Shown: in pieces, positions 51,691 through 59,770 of the stretch
Numbering within the stretch: the stretch's first letter is position 1
How the letters are laid out: the number at the start of each line of letters is the position of its first letter
DNA from: Kitasatospora sp. NBC_01250
GTDB taxonomy: Bacteria; Actinomycetota; Actinomycetes; Streptomycetales; Streptomycetaceae
Length of the DNA: 64,000 nucleotides
Assembly: GCF_036226465.1 (NCBI RefSeq)
Contig: NZ_CP108476.1
Location: 8,804,001-8,868,000, forward strand
Reading direction: 5' to 3'
Made by a program: the position numbers and the translations under genes
The notes under the pieces: generated by a model
Told to the model about the DNA's origin: nothing
Seen by the model: only the letters and a program-made list of their open reading frames with translations
Database searches by the model: none

Positions 51691-52947
51691 TCAGCGTCCG
51701 ATGCGTTGCTGCGGATGGTGGTGGGCGAGGTGTCGGCGCAGCAGGTCGCGTCCGTAGTCGCCGCCGTTGGGGGTGCGCACGATGGTGTGGACGTGGAACG
51801 GTTCGGGCTGGTCGTTGTCGAGGAAGACGCCTTGGTGGCAGTCGTATTCGATCAGGACGACGGGGCTGTGGATGCGGTAGTAGAAGGCGTCGTCGTCGCC
51901 GCTCCCGCCGATCCAGGCGAGGTGCGTGTCGTCGAGGTGCTGCTCGACGCTCTCCATGAACACGGCGGCGGGACCGTCCGGGAGCCGCTGCGCGTAGGTC
52001 ATCACCAAGTGGAGCAGCAACTCCTGTTGCCCGGGGGAGAGCCCACCGGCCGGCAGCCCGGCGTAGGGGATGACACGGTTGTCCTGGGCCGCGCCGCCCA
52101 GGTGCCTGCCGTTGACCGGGTCGGCGAGTTCCGCGGGCAGGTCCTGCGACCGGATGGATGGGTGGAGAACGGCCTGACGTGCCTGTTCGGGGTGCAGGCT
52201 GCGCCGCAGGTCGAGCCCGGCCGTCCGCTGCTCGTCGAACAGGCGCAGGCCCTTGTGGGTACCGCGGTCGGCCTCGGTGGGCTCGGCGCCGATGAAGGTC
52301 GGGGTGAGGACCATCTGCCGGCCGATGATGAAGCAGTGCACGTCGAGGTGGTGGCCCCACAGTTGCCATCCCCACGGCTCCGTTGTCGAGGGGGTGCCGA
52401 ACACCGCGAAGGAATAGCTGAATTCGGTGAGGGTGTCGCGGTACTGGCCGATCAGTTCGCCGAGCGCGGCGTTGAGTTTCATCGCCGTGCGAGCGTCGGA
52501 GAAGCCGCTGGCGGACAAGCAGGCCTCGAGGACCGCGAGCGCACGCTCGCGCTGCGTGGGCTCGAGGTCCTCCAGGCGCAGGCCGTGCGGATCCCAGTTC
52601 GGAAAGGCATTGATCCACATCCGCCATTCGTCCGCGTCGACGGCGAAGAGGACCTCCCCGCGCTGCGCGGGAGTGAGGCCGTCGAGGAAGGCGGTCGCCG
52701 CCCTGCTCGCGGGCCCCGGATCCCAGCCGGTGTCCTGGAGGGCGAACAGATCGGGTATGACGTGCCCGTCCGTCGTGATGCCGACCAGCGGCTCCTTCGC
52801 CCGCTCGAGCACCGGCGGGAACGCCTCCCGCACTACCGCCCGGAGATTCGGGGGAAGGGCCGCGAGATCCACCCGGGCGTCCTGGACCGGCAGCCCGAGA
52901 ACGGGTCCGAATCCCCGGTAGAGCGTCTTTTCACAGTCGTCATCCAT
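51691..52947 (-). CDS. DUF3500-family protein
   Basis: The 418-residue protein shows the DUF3500 pattern: FLDGLTPAQRGEVLFAVDAD with an Arg/Trp-rich segment (EWRMWINAFPNW), a central SYSFAVFGTPSTTEPWGWQL region, the GHHLDVHCFIIGRQMVLTPT core, and His-rich C-terminal parts (FHVHTIVRTPNGGDYG). His and Asp clusters (HHLDVH, EYDCHQG) suggest metal binding, but the activity is unknown. There is no signal peptide. An 8-bp tandem repeat lies immediately upstream. Confidence 0.88.
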   Translation of the reverse strand: MDDDCEKTLYRGFGPVLGLPVQDARVDLAALPPNLRAVVREAFPPVLERAKEPLVGITTDGHVIPDLFALQDTGWDPGPASRAATAFLDGLTPAQRGEVLFAVDADEWRMWINAFPNWDPHGLRLEDLEPTQRERALAVLEACLSASGFSDARTAMKLNAALGELIGQYRDTLTEFSYSFAVFGTPSTTEPWGWQLWGHHLDVHCFIIGRQMVLTPTFIGAEPTEADRGTHKGLRLFDEQRTAGLDLRRSLHPEQARQAVLHPSIRSQDLPAELADPVNGRHLGGAAQDNRVIPYAGLPAGGLSPGQQELLLHLVMTYAQRLPDGPAAVFMESVEQHLDDTHLAWIGGSGDDDAFYYRIHSPVVLIEYDCHQGVFLDNDQPEPFHVHTIVRTPNGGDYGRDLLRRHLAHHHPQQRIGR

Positions 52948-52995
52948 GAGGGAACATGCCTTCCTTGCGGCGAGCCGGAGCCCGCGGGGATCACC

Positions 52996-53059
52996 GGACC
53001 GCTGGACCGCTGGACCGCTGGACCGCTGGACCGCTGGACCACTGGATCACCGGATCGCC
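52996..53059. repeat. 8-bp tandem repeat between DUF3500 and oxidoreductase genes
   Basis: GGACCGCT is repeated five times perfectly (52996-53035), followed by three degenerate copies (GGACCACT, GGATCACC, GGATCGCC). The array fills the spacer between the start of DUF3500 (52947) and the stop of the next minus-strand gene (53060). Confidence 0.95.
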
Positions 53060-53707
53060 TCAGTGGCCGAGGTTGACCTGTGTCCGGTGGTGGTCGCCCT
53101 TCTCCATCAGGTCGACGAACCCGAGGGCGTAGTCCGCGGCGGAGATCGCGCCGCCGTCGTCGGGCTGGACCGCGACGTCGCCGCCGAGCCGGTAGCGGCC
53201 GAGTCGCTCGCCGGGCACATGCGCACCGAACCCGAGCGCCGGGCTCACGAAGACCCAGTCGAGGGTCGCCGGCGTGGCCGGGAGGTCCTCGATGACGAGC
53301 GCCGCACCGGCGCGGATCTCGTCGTGGAGCGCTGCGGGGATGTGGCCGAGGTCGGTGACGAAGCGATCCGCCCCGGGGGCCGGACGCAGCGAGGAGAAGC
53401 CGCCGACGACGAACAGGGGCACGCCTGCGGCATCGGCCAGTCGCGCGATGGTGCGGTGGACCTCGCGGAAGGTGCCGGCCAGCGGGCCGAGTGGGGCGAG
53501 TGCGGCCACGACGGAGTCCGCGCCCTCGATGACTGCCGCGAGCGTTGCTTCGTCGGTGGCGTCGCCTTGGACGTAGGTCACGTTCGGGACGGGCGCGCCG
53601 GGGAGCGAGCGGCTCAGTGCGGTGACCCGGTGGCCGCGGGCGGCGGCCTCCGCGACGATGGCCGAACCGGCATAGCCGGTACCGCCGATGACGGTCATGC
53701 GGGACAC
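53060..53707 (-). CDS. NAD(P)-binding oxidoreductase/epimerase-like protein (NmrA/YwnB type)
   Basis: The 215-residue Rossmann-fold protein begins with MTVIGGTGYAGSAIVAEAAARG (first 20 residues show the GGTGYAG dinucleotide motif). It is short, as in YwnB/YhfK-type atypical SDRs that bind NADPH but often lack the full YxxxK pair. It is divergent from an HxlR regulator; such pairs are common in redox or electrophile responses. Confidence 0.9.
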   Translation of the reverse strand: MSRMTVIGGTGYAGSAIVAEAAARGHRVTALSRSLPGAPVPNVTYVQGDATDEATLAAVIEGADSVVAALAPLGPLAGTFREVHRTIARLADAAGVPLFVVGGFSSLRPAPGADRFVTDLGHIPAALHDEIRAGAALVIEDLPATPATLDWVFVSPALGFGAHVPGERLGRYRLGGDVAVQPDDGGAISAADYALGFVDLMEKGDHHRTQVNLGH

Positions 53708-53794
53708 GAGGGGCCTTTCGACGAGACGGTGGCGTCGGGCGACGCGATGTGATTACCGTATGAGTGCAGCTCTCTGACGGGAAGAAGGCACTTT

Positions 53795-54214
53795 GTGGTA
53801 ACCACGCAGGCCGAGCCGGTGCCCGGCGGCAGCCCCTACCGCGCGGACTGCCCGACCCGCCACATCCTGGATCGCATCGGCGACCGTTGGACGGTGCTCA
53901 TCGTGGGCGCCCTCTGGGACGGCAGCGCCCGCTTCTCGGAGTTGCGGCGGCGCATCGAGGGCGTCTCGCAGAAGATGCTCACCCAGACCCTCCGCGGGCT
54001 CGAACGGGACGGGCTCGTGCTCCGCACCGTCCACCCCGAAGTCCCGGTCCGCGTCGAGTACACGCTCACCGAGGCGGGCCGCACCCTGCGCGAGCCGTTG
54101 CGCGCACTACAGGAATGGTCGATCGCGCACCTCGGCGACGTGTCGGCGTCGCAGGAAGCCTACGACCTCGCCCATCGACCTCCTCTTCCTGACTCCACGG
54201 ATCGCGACACGTAG
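53795..54214 (+). CDS. HxlR-family transcriptional regulator
   Basis: The 139-residue winged-helix protein has the family signature CPTRHILDRIGDRWTVLIVG (Cys near residue 19), the recognition helix ISQKML-like segment GVSQKMLTQTLRGLERDGLV, and the wing RVEYTLTEAGRTL. The single N-terminal Cys can act as an electrophile sensor in related proteins. GTG 53795. It probably controls the divergent NAD(P)-binding gene across an 87-bp promoter region. Confidence 0.92.
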   Translation: MVTTQAEPVPGGSPYRADCPTRHILDRIGDRWTVLIVGALWDGSARFSELRRRIEGVSQKMLTQTLRGLERDGLVLRTVHPEVPVRVEYTLTEAGRTLREPLRALQEWSIAHLGDVSASQEAYDLAHRPPLPDSTDRDT

Positions 54215-54433
54215 CGCTGCGACCTCGGCCTCGCCGCAGGAGCCTGCGTCTGTGCACGACGGGCGGTCACGTCCGCCGGCTGGGCTCCTGCCGGGATTCG
54301 CCCGCGTCCTGCCGCCCGAGCCGTCGGCGCCCCCGCTTGTGCCGCGGGCTGCCCGTCCTCGCCACGCCCGCCCGACTCGAAGGCGGCGCTGACCGGGCCG
54401 CGCACCGCGGGGCTGGTGGATTCCCGGCCGGGG

Positions 54434-55093
54434 TCAGGGGCGGCTGTCAATGTCGACCGGCGGAAGGTCGGCCAGCTGCGCTTTGCTGAGCCGCGTCGTG
54501 ACGACCCCGGCCTGCCACGACACGTCGTCGATCGGGATGGCGACGGTCTTCCTGCCCCACAAGTGGCCCTCCTTGAGGAGCACATGGGTCACGCCTTGGT
54601 CGCGCGGGTCGACGAGCAGCCCCTGAACGCGGCCGACCTCGCCGTCGTCGGCCACGACGCGGTCGTCCTTGCGGATCTGGACCTCGTCGCCCGGTACCCG
54701 CTCGCGGACGACCGTGTGCGGCGCGCCGCTGTCGGGCAACAGCGGCATGGGGACGGCGCCGCCTCCGCCGAGGCCGGCAGGCGGCATGACGAGCCACTGG
54801 CCGGGCTCGTAGCCGAACTGCTCATCGGCGCCCGCCAGGTACTCCGTCTCCTCGGCGGGGGCGAGCTGGGCGACGGCCGCCGTGTCGCGGAACAGGCGGA
54901 TGTTCTCGGAGTCACTGGCCGTCCCGTCGACGATGTCGACGGGCACCAGCCGGTCGGTGGCGTCACGGCCACCGATCACCAGGTGGGTGACCCGCGCCGA
55001 CTGCGGTTCGATCACCACCCGCTTCAGCTGGCCGTAGGTGCCGTCCGGGCAGTGGACCTCGGCGCCGATCGCGTACTGCACTGGTGTGCTCAC
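54434..55093 (-). CDS. PRC-barrel domain protein
   Basis: The 219-residue protein contains two PRC-barrel-like halves: residues ~5-65 (IGAEVHCPDGTYGQLKRVVI, GGRDATDRLVPVDIV) and ~140-215 (VADDGEVGRVQGLLVDPRD, LWGRKTVAIPIDDV). GTG 55093 follows GGAGG by eight bases. PRC barrels occur in RNA-processing and stress-related proteins, and this two-domain type is common and uncharacterised in actinomycetes. Confidence 0.88.
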   Translation of the reverse strand: MSTPVQYAIGAEVHCPDGTYGQLKRVVIEPQSARVTHLVIGGRDATDRLVPVDIVDGTASDSENIRLFRDTAAVAQLAPAEETEYLAGADEQFGYEPGQWLVMPPAGLGGGGAVPMPLLPDSGAPHTVVRERVPGDEVQIRKDDRVVADDGEVGRVQGLLVDPRDQGVTHVLLKEGHLWGRKTVAIPIDDVSWQAGVVTTRLSKAQLADLPPVDIDSRP

Positions 55094-55333
55094 CTGAATT
55101 CCTCCTGCGATTGTGCCGGACCGCGTCCAGCGGTCCGGTCGCCGCCCGTCTGCCCCGCCGCAGGCACTCGACACCTCTCCCGCCGGTCTCCCGCCAGGAC
55201 CTGGGCGGTGCCCCAGGGGACAACCGAGCGCCAGGTCCTTTCCGTCGTACCGCGGCATGACACACCGCAAGCGGGGAAGCCGCTCCACGTTCAGTCAAGC
55301 CGCCTTGCGAGGCGAGACAGGAGAGAAAGTCAC

Positions 55334-55408
55334 ATGTACATAGGGCTCGGCACCATTGTGCTCATCGTCATCGTCGTCCTGGTCGTGCGTGCCCTCAGCC
55401 GCGGCTGA
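55334..55408 (+). CDS. 24-residue hydrophobic membrane peptide
   Basis: ATG 55334 is preceded by GGAGAG with good spacing. The product is a single transmembrane helix (IGLGTIVLIVIVVLVVRA) with a positively charged tail (RALSRG). It resembles very short hydrophobic proteins common in actinobacteria and encoded near stress genes. The ribosome site, the base composition and the stop just after the basic tail support it as a real gene. Confidence 0.65.
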   Translation: MYIGLGTIVLIVIVVLVVRALSRG

Positions 55409-55515
55409 CAGGCCCATCGAAACGAGCGACGCCCCAACGAGCGGGGGAGGCACCTCGGACACGCTTGGGGTGCGTGATCCCCTCTGCGATGTCGTGGCTC
55501 TGCGCGGAGCCGGGC

Positions 55516-55560
55516 GACCCTGGACGCCACGTCCTGTTGAGCGAGGTGGCGTCCAGGGTC
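55516..55560. terminator. 15-bp perfect inverted repeat, probable terminator
   Basis: GACCCTGGACGCCAC (55516-55530) and GTGGCGTCCAGGGTC (55546-55560) pair perfectly across a 15-base loop. It lies between the small membrane peptide gene (+) and the convergent zinc-ribbon gene (-). Confidence 0.75.
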
Positions 55561-55609
55561 AAGGTTGCTGGCTGTCCGGTTGATTGCTGCTCGACTTCGC
55601 TGCTTCGCA

Positions 55610-56065
55610 CTACGGCTGCGTGACTCGCGGGCGGGTGATCAGCGGCTCGATCCCGGCGTCCTGCAGGCGCATGGCCAGCAGAGCCCTCTCCGCGAGGGTT
55701 CCCACGTATGTGCCGGTCCGGATCCGGTGCAGGGTTGCCTTGGCGTGGGCCAGGTCGCCGCCCAGTTCGGCGCGGAGCACCTTCATCACGGTGACGGCGC
55801 CTGCTGCGGGGTCGGCGAGCTGCAGCCGAGCGGGCCCGTGTTCAGCCAGAAGCCGCCCTCGGAGGGAATCGGGGAGGTCGCCTCGGCCGCAATCGGCCAG
55901 TGCCCACCCACAGGTCGGGCAGTGGTATTCGATGCTCCACTCCAACGTGCTGCCGACGAGCTCCTGCCCGCCGGAGCAGGTCAGCGCTGCGGCGCAGTCC
56001 GGGCACGGCGACGTGTACTCGACGGACTCGCCAGTCACTTCGTAGCCACTTCCCTTGATGATCAC
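55610..56065 (-). CDS. Hypothetical zinc-ribbon protein
   Basis: The 151-residue protein runs from GTG 56065. It has two CxxC knuckles (SPCPDCAAA at ~20 and YHCPTCGWA at ~49) that should bind one zinc. The C-terminal half is a helix/strand unit (VTVMKVLRAELGGDLAHAKA) that resembles the L7/L12 C-terminal fold seen in some small actinobacterial proteins. No function is recognised. It is divergent from another hypothetical gene with 180 bp between starts. Confidence 0.65.
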   Translation of the reverse strand: MIIKGSGYEVTGESVEYTSPCPDCAAALTCSGGQELVGSTLEWSIEYHCPTCGWALADCGRGDLPDSLRGRLLAEHGPARLQLADPAAGAVTVMKVLRAELGGDLAHAKATLHRIRTGTYVGTLAERALLAMRLQDAGIEPLITRPRVTQP

Positions 56066-56245
56066 GGTGTTCGTGGATGCCGGGCGTGCTTCCGACCGGT
56101 CCGCTTCGGCACGATCACACGTCGTGGGTGGCGTGCCTGCTGGATCCTCCCACCAGAAGCTCGAAGTCCTCCCACCAGAAGCTCGTACCGGGCAAGCACA
56201 GAAACCCGCTGGTTGCCACGCGACCGGTTGCGGAAGACTGGCCGG

Positions 56246-56641
56246 GTGCTGCTTCCCACCACCGCCGACCTCGTCGAGCTCGTCGAGGCCGTCCGGATCA
56301 CCGAGCCACACGGCTGGTACCAGTGGACGGATACCGTCCCCGGCGAGACCGTCGGGCTCTGGGACGATGCGCAGGAGGTCCTCGCGCTCGTCGCTGGCCT
56401 CCCCGCGAGCACCAGGACGCGGTGCTTCTCCCCGGGCTTCGCAGTCCGTGCCCACACCGGTCCGGGCCAGGTCTTCTCGGGTCAGGTCCTCTTCGAGATC
56501 GCCTTCTGCTTCCACTGCCACGCGGCGTGGTTCTACGGCCAGGCCGTCACCCCGAACCTGGCTCGCCAGACCTTCGATCCCGCGAGTGCTCCGGCGCGCG
56601 AGCTCCTTCGTCGGTTCCGGGAGAGTGCCGCGTCCCGCTGA
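56246..56641 (+). CDS. Hypothetical protein
   Basis: The 131-residue protein starts at GTG 56246. It opens with a helix (TADLVELVEAVRITEPHGWY), then a beta-rich region with a CFHCHAAWFYG motif (two Cys and one His that could bind a metal), and ends in a basic helix (RELLRRFRESAASR). The layout is reminiscent of small immunity-type proteins, but no family was recognised. Confidence 0.65.
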   Translation: MLLPTTADLVELVEAVRITEPHGWYQWTDTVPGETVGLWDDAQEVLALVAGLPASTRTRCFSPGFAVRAHTGPGQVFSGQVLFEIAFCFHCHAAWFYGQAVTPNLARQTFDPASAPARELLRRFRESAASR

Positions 56642-56690
56642 GTGACACCGCAGCGACCGCGGACAACCCGGGTCCCTTGCTCCGGGCCGG

Positions 56691-57020
56691 TCACGTTGCG
56701 GGGGCGCTGCGCCGTACCTCCAGAACGGCCTTTCCGGTGACCCGACGCCCGCGGAGCGCCTCGGCTGCCTCGGCGAAGCGCTCCCAGGCGCCCAGCCAAC
56801 CGGTCTCCACGGCCAGCGTCCCCTCCGCGACCAGCCCGGCCAGCACCGCCAGCTCCGCGCCGGCGTCGCCCTCGATGACGAAGGAGGTCAGCGACCTGGC
56901 AGGGCCGACCGTCGCGTACGGAGGGAAGACAGCCGGCTCGCCGGAGGTCCAACCGACGCTCTGCACACGGCCACCGGGAGCGAGCAGGTGCCATGCCGCG
57001 ACCAACTGCGGGCCGCCAAC
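56691..57020 (-). pseudogene. C-terminal half of an MDR quinone oxidoreductase
   Basis: Residues starting at VGGPQLVAAWHLLAPGGRVQ and continuing to the normal C-terminus (RRVTGKAVLEVRRS) match the second half of NADPH:quinone oxidoreductases. The N-terminal GroES-like half and the nucleotide-binding Gly motif are absent, and homology stops abruptly near 57020, about 150 bp before the DUF4157 gene. It is therefore a truncated, non-functional gene. Confidence 0.8.
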
Positions 57021-57170
57021 GCCATCGCAGCAGCAAGGAACGGCAGGCACCCGCGCAGGCCGGGCCGCTCTGCCCTCGCAGGCACCGCACTCTGCCCCTG
57101 CGGCCCTGACAGCAGACCCAGGTTCGGCGTATCCAGGAGGAGGACGTCATTCCACCCCGGAGGAGGCGCT

Positions 57171-58505
57171 GTGCGCGGCCATGCGAATGCCAGGGACACC
57201 GGAAAGAAGGAGGCCGACCCGGCGCCCCGCGGCGCCTCGGCAGCCCGCGGGGAGCAGTCTCCTGACCTTCTCCGGCTTCAGGCGACCGTCGGGAACGCCG
57301 CGGTCGTGCAGCGGCTGCGACAGGCCGGCCGCCTGGGTTCGTCGGACGGGCCGGAAGCGGTGCAGCGTTCAGCGGTTCACGACGTGCTGCGATCTCCTGG
57401 GCGGCCGCTCGACGACGGTACCCGTACCGAGATGGAGAGTCGCTTCGGCGCCGACTTCTCCGATGTGCGGATCCACGACGACGGGGCGGCGAAGGCATCC
57501 GCGGCCGGTGTCGGAGCTCGCGCCTACACCTCCGGGCACCACGTGGTGATCGGTGCGGGCGGTGCGGACAGGCACACCCTTGCCCATGAGCTCACGCACG
57601 TCATCCAGCAGCGTCAGGGGCCGGTGGCCGGCTCCGACACCGGCGACGGGCTTCGGGTCTCCGATCCCGCCGACCGCTTCGAGCGGGAGGCGGAAAGCAC
57701 CGCCCGCCGGGTGATGGGCGGTGCGGTGCCGGTGCGGGAGAGCACCGTGCAGCGCGCCGACCGGACACCGGGGCTGGCGGTCCAGCGCTGGGCGGATCAG
57801 GACTCCCAGACCGAGCAGGCCATGAAGGTGTCGGCCGGCGGGCTGTTCGCAGTCGTCGCCGATGAACCGGACTCGGTCTGGGTGAAAGCCGGGACACCGG
57901 CCGCGAACGTCTCCCCGGCGCTGCGGCGTACCACGACGGAACCGCAGGACCTCTTCGGCACCGGCAACTACCAGGAGTACCAGCTTGCCCGGGAGATCCT
58001 GGACGACTGCCTCCACACCGCGGAGGAGATCATGCACAACGCCGTCGGAGAACTGGGCGACGGTGCGAACAGCAACATCCGTACGAACGACGGCACCAAG
58101 GCCTTCGGCGTGTCGGACGAGTCGAACCGCGAGCGCGCGGCGGACTTCAAGGGGGAGCCGGACCGCCGCGCGGCTCCGGTGGTCGGCCAGGCCTACGTGA
58201 TGGTCGCCATGAACCCCGGCGAGGAGGAGATGTCGCAGTACCACGCGGCGGCGGTCGTGGGGGTGGACGGAGCCGACACCCTGACCCTGGAGGCATTCGC
58301 CGGCAGCGGACAGACCACCCCGGACCCCAGGACGTACACCATCGCTTCGACGGCGTCCTTCCACGACGTCTGGAGCGGTGGCTACTACGCCAGGAACCAC
58401 CCCAAGGTGACCATGAAGACGGTCGTCATCGGACCACGCGGCAAGGGCCGCCGCGTGAAGGCGGGCGATGAGCGACCGCAGAACCCGAATGTGGCTGATG
58501 ACTAG
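57171..58505 (+). CDS. DUF4157-domain protein, putative eCIS-type effector
   Basis: The 444-residue protein starts at GTG 57171 after GGAGGAGG. Residues ~40-65 carry the usual LLRLQATVGNAAVVQRL helix. The DUF4157 domain at ~80-150 includes RFGADFSDVRIHDD, VGARAYTSGHHVVIG and the metallopeptidase-like H139-E-L-T-H143. The ~290 residues after it match no family I know; they include a long acidic helix region and a later YHAAAVVGVDGADTLTLEAF segment suggestive of a papain-like or transglutaminase-like core. DUF4157 proteins are associated with extracellular contractile injection systems, but no eCIS structural gene lies in this window. Confidence 0.85.
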   Translation: MRGHANARDTGKKEADPAPRGASAARGEQSPDLLRLQATVGNAAVVQRLRQAGRLGSSDGPEAVQRSAVHDVLRSPGRPLDDGTRTEMESRFGADFSDVRIHDDGAAKASAAGVGARAYTSGHHVVIGAGGADRHTLAHELTHVIQQRQGPVAGSDTGDGLRVSDPADRFEREAESTARRVMGGAVPVRESTVQRADRTPGLAVQRWADQDSQTEQAMKVSAGGLFAVVADEPDSVWVKAGTPAANVSPALRRTTTEPQDLFGTGNYQEYQLAREILDDCLHTAEEIMHNAVGELGDGANSNIRTNDGTKAFGVSDESNRERAADFKGEPDRRAAPVVGQAYVMVAMNPGEEEMSQYHAAAVVGVDGADTLTLEAFAGSGQTTPDPRTYTIASTASFHDVWSGGYYARNHPKVTMKTVVIGPRGKGRRVKAGDERPQNPNVADD

Positions 58506-58549
58506 CAATCCAGCCAGCCCTCGCCATTCCCGCTCGCCGCGGGTGCTGT

Positions 58550-58960
58550 TCACCCGTGGCGAGCAGCACTTTGCTGACGGGCGGTCAGCAGGCTGCCCCG
58601 GTCCGGTACCGCTCGTGCCAGGTCGTGCGAGACCAGTCGGCGGGCGTGGCGCGCGGGGCGGGGCCGCGCGAGGACCGTTGCGCAGGCTGGCCGTCGCATC
58701 CGACGCACCGTGACGAGGGGCAGCTCATGCACAGCAGCGCCAGGATCCGCCAAGGTGTGCGGGTGCTGCTCGCCGAACTCCCGCGCGGAGCACTCGACCA
58801 GCGAGTCGGCCAGATTGAGCGCGGCACCCGGCCCGGTCCCGATCTCCCGACGCCGGATCGGCGCCCGACTGGCCGTCAGACCGCTCAACGCCACGTAGCC
58901 TGCCCCCGCCACGAGGTGGGTGATCGCACCGAGTACCACCAGGCGCTCATCAGCACTCAT
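58550..58960 (-). CDS. Hypothetical protein, possibly decaying
   Basis: The frame from ATG 58960 encodes up to 136 residues. The first ~90 have coding-like third positions (SADERLVVLGAITHLVAGAG; EFGEQHPHTLADPGAAVHEL) with a hydrophobic N-terminal stretch. The last third is Arg/Pro rich and looks non-coding, so the 3' part may be degraded or frameshifted. There is no good ribosome site and no family was recognised. Confidence 0.3.
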   Translation of the reverse strand: MSADERLVVLGAITHLVAGAGYVALSGLTASRAPIRRREIGTGPGAALNLADSLVECSAREFGEQHPHTLADPGAAVHELPLVTVRRMRRPACATVLARPRPARHARRLVSHDLARAVPDRGSLLTARQQSAARHG

Positions 58961-59329
58961 GCCGAGCGCCGGTACGGCGCTGTCCGCACCGGCGAAGGGC
59001 ACTTCGGCAGGGACGGAACGCAAGGGGACAGGTCAGGCACCGCACGCTCCTCTCGGAATCTCGTCCCGTGAGCCCCCTCACCCCGTCCCAGGTGGTGCGC
59101 GTCCGTACCCTGGAAGGGCGTGGGCGCGCACCACCTGCTCATCGATGAGCGTCGGCATCGAGGGCCTGTCAGGGACGTTGGACGTGTCGGTGGGTGATCA
59201 GGCAGGTGGCGGGGACGGGGAAGGCTTCGCGGATGTCATGGCCAGGATCTGCAGCATGGTCTGTCGGTGTCGGGACTCTGCCGAGGCCCCGGTTCGCGGG
59301 ACGGCGACCGGGCAGGCTAGTTTGCTCGG
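58961..59329. other. Non-coding stretch
   Basis: No supported gene, strong hairpin or repeat was found in this 369-bp region. It should contain the promoter for the HNH-like gene starting at 59330. Confidence 0.4.
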
Positions 59330-59770
59330 GTGAGTCTCCTTGATGATGTGGCCGAGCGTGACGGCTGGCGGTGCTGGGTGTGCGACGAGCCGGTCGACCC
59401 CGACAAGTCGGTGAACGACCCGCGAGGGCCCAGCGTCGACAGCCGGACCACCGACCGGAAGGCCAAGGTCGCCGAGCGGCTCGCGCACCGCGGGTGCAAC
59501 ACCCGCAAGGGCGCGGTCAAGGTGGTCATCGCCTGGCCGGACCGTCTGTACGTGGTCGAACCCGCGCCGCTGATCACCGTTGCGGGGAGGCTGGAGCGCA
59601 AGGGGGGCCGCGAGATGGTGGGCCGCTGTCCGACCAGGCAGGACGCCCAAGAGGCGGCGGATTGGCTGGTGGACCGGTTCTCCCGGCTGGTACCAGGGCT
59701 GCCGGTGACCGCCGACATCGAGGCGGGCGGCGGCCAGTTCCTCGTCATCCTGGCCAGCGGCCGCCGCTGA
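59330..59770 (+). CDS. HNH-like zinc-knuckle protein with degenerate catalytic core
   Basis: The 146-residue protein runs from GTG 59330. The N-terminus has the HNH-endonuclease zinc knuckle and framework (GWRCWVCDEPVDPD, then LAHRGCNTRKGA). At the position where related HNH proteins have Asp-His, it has DSRTTDRKAKVAE, so the first catalytic His is missing. The rest (AWPDRLYVVEPAPLITVAGR and following) is a mixed alpha/beta domain. It is probably a DNA-binding relative without nuclease activity or a different metal protein. Confidence 0.75.
   Translation: MSLLDDVAERDGWRCWVCDEPVDPDKSVNDPRGPSVDSRTTDRKAKVAERLAHRGCNTRKGAVKVVIAWPDRLYVVEPAPLITVAGRLERKGGREMVGRCPTRQDAQEAADWLVDRFSRLVPGLPVTADIEAGGGQFLVILASGRR

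Noticed and set aside
54215..54433. Possible gene between HxlR and PRC-barrel genes
   Set aside because: The open frames are Arg/Pro-rich shadows with no ribosome site.
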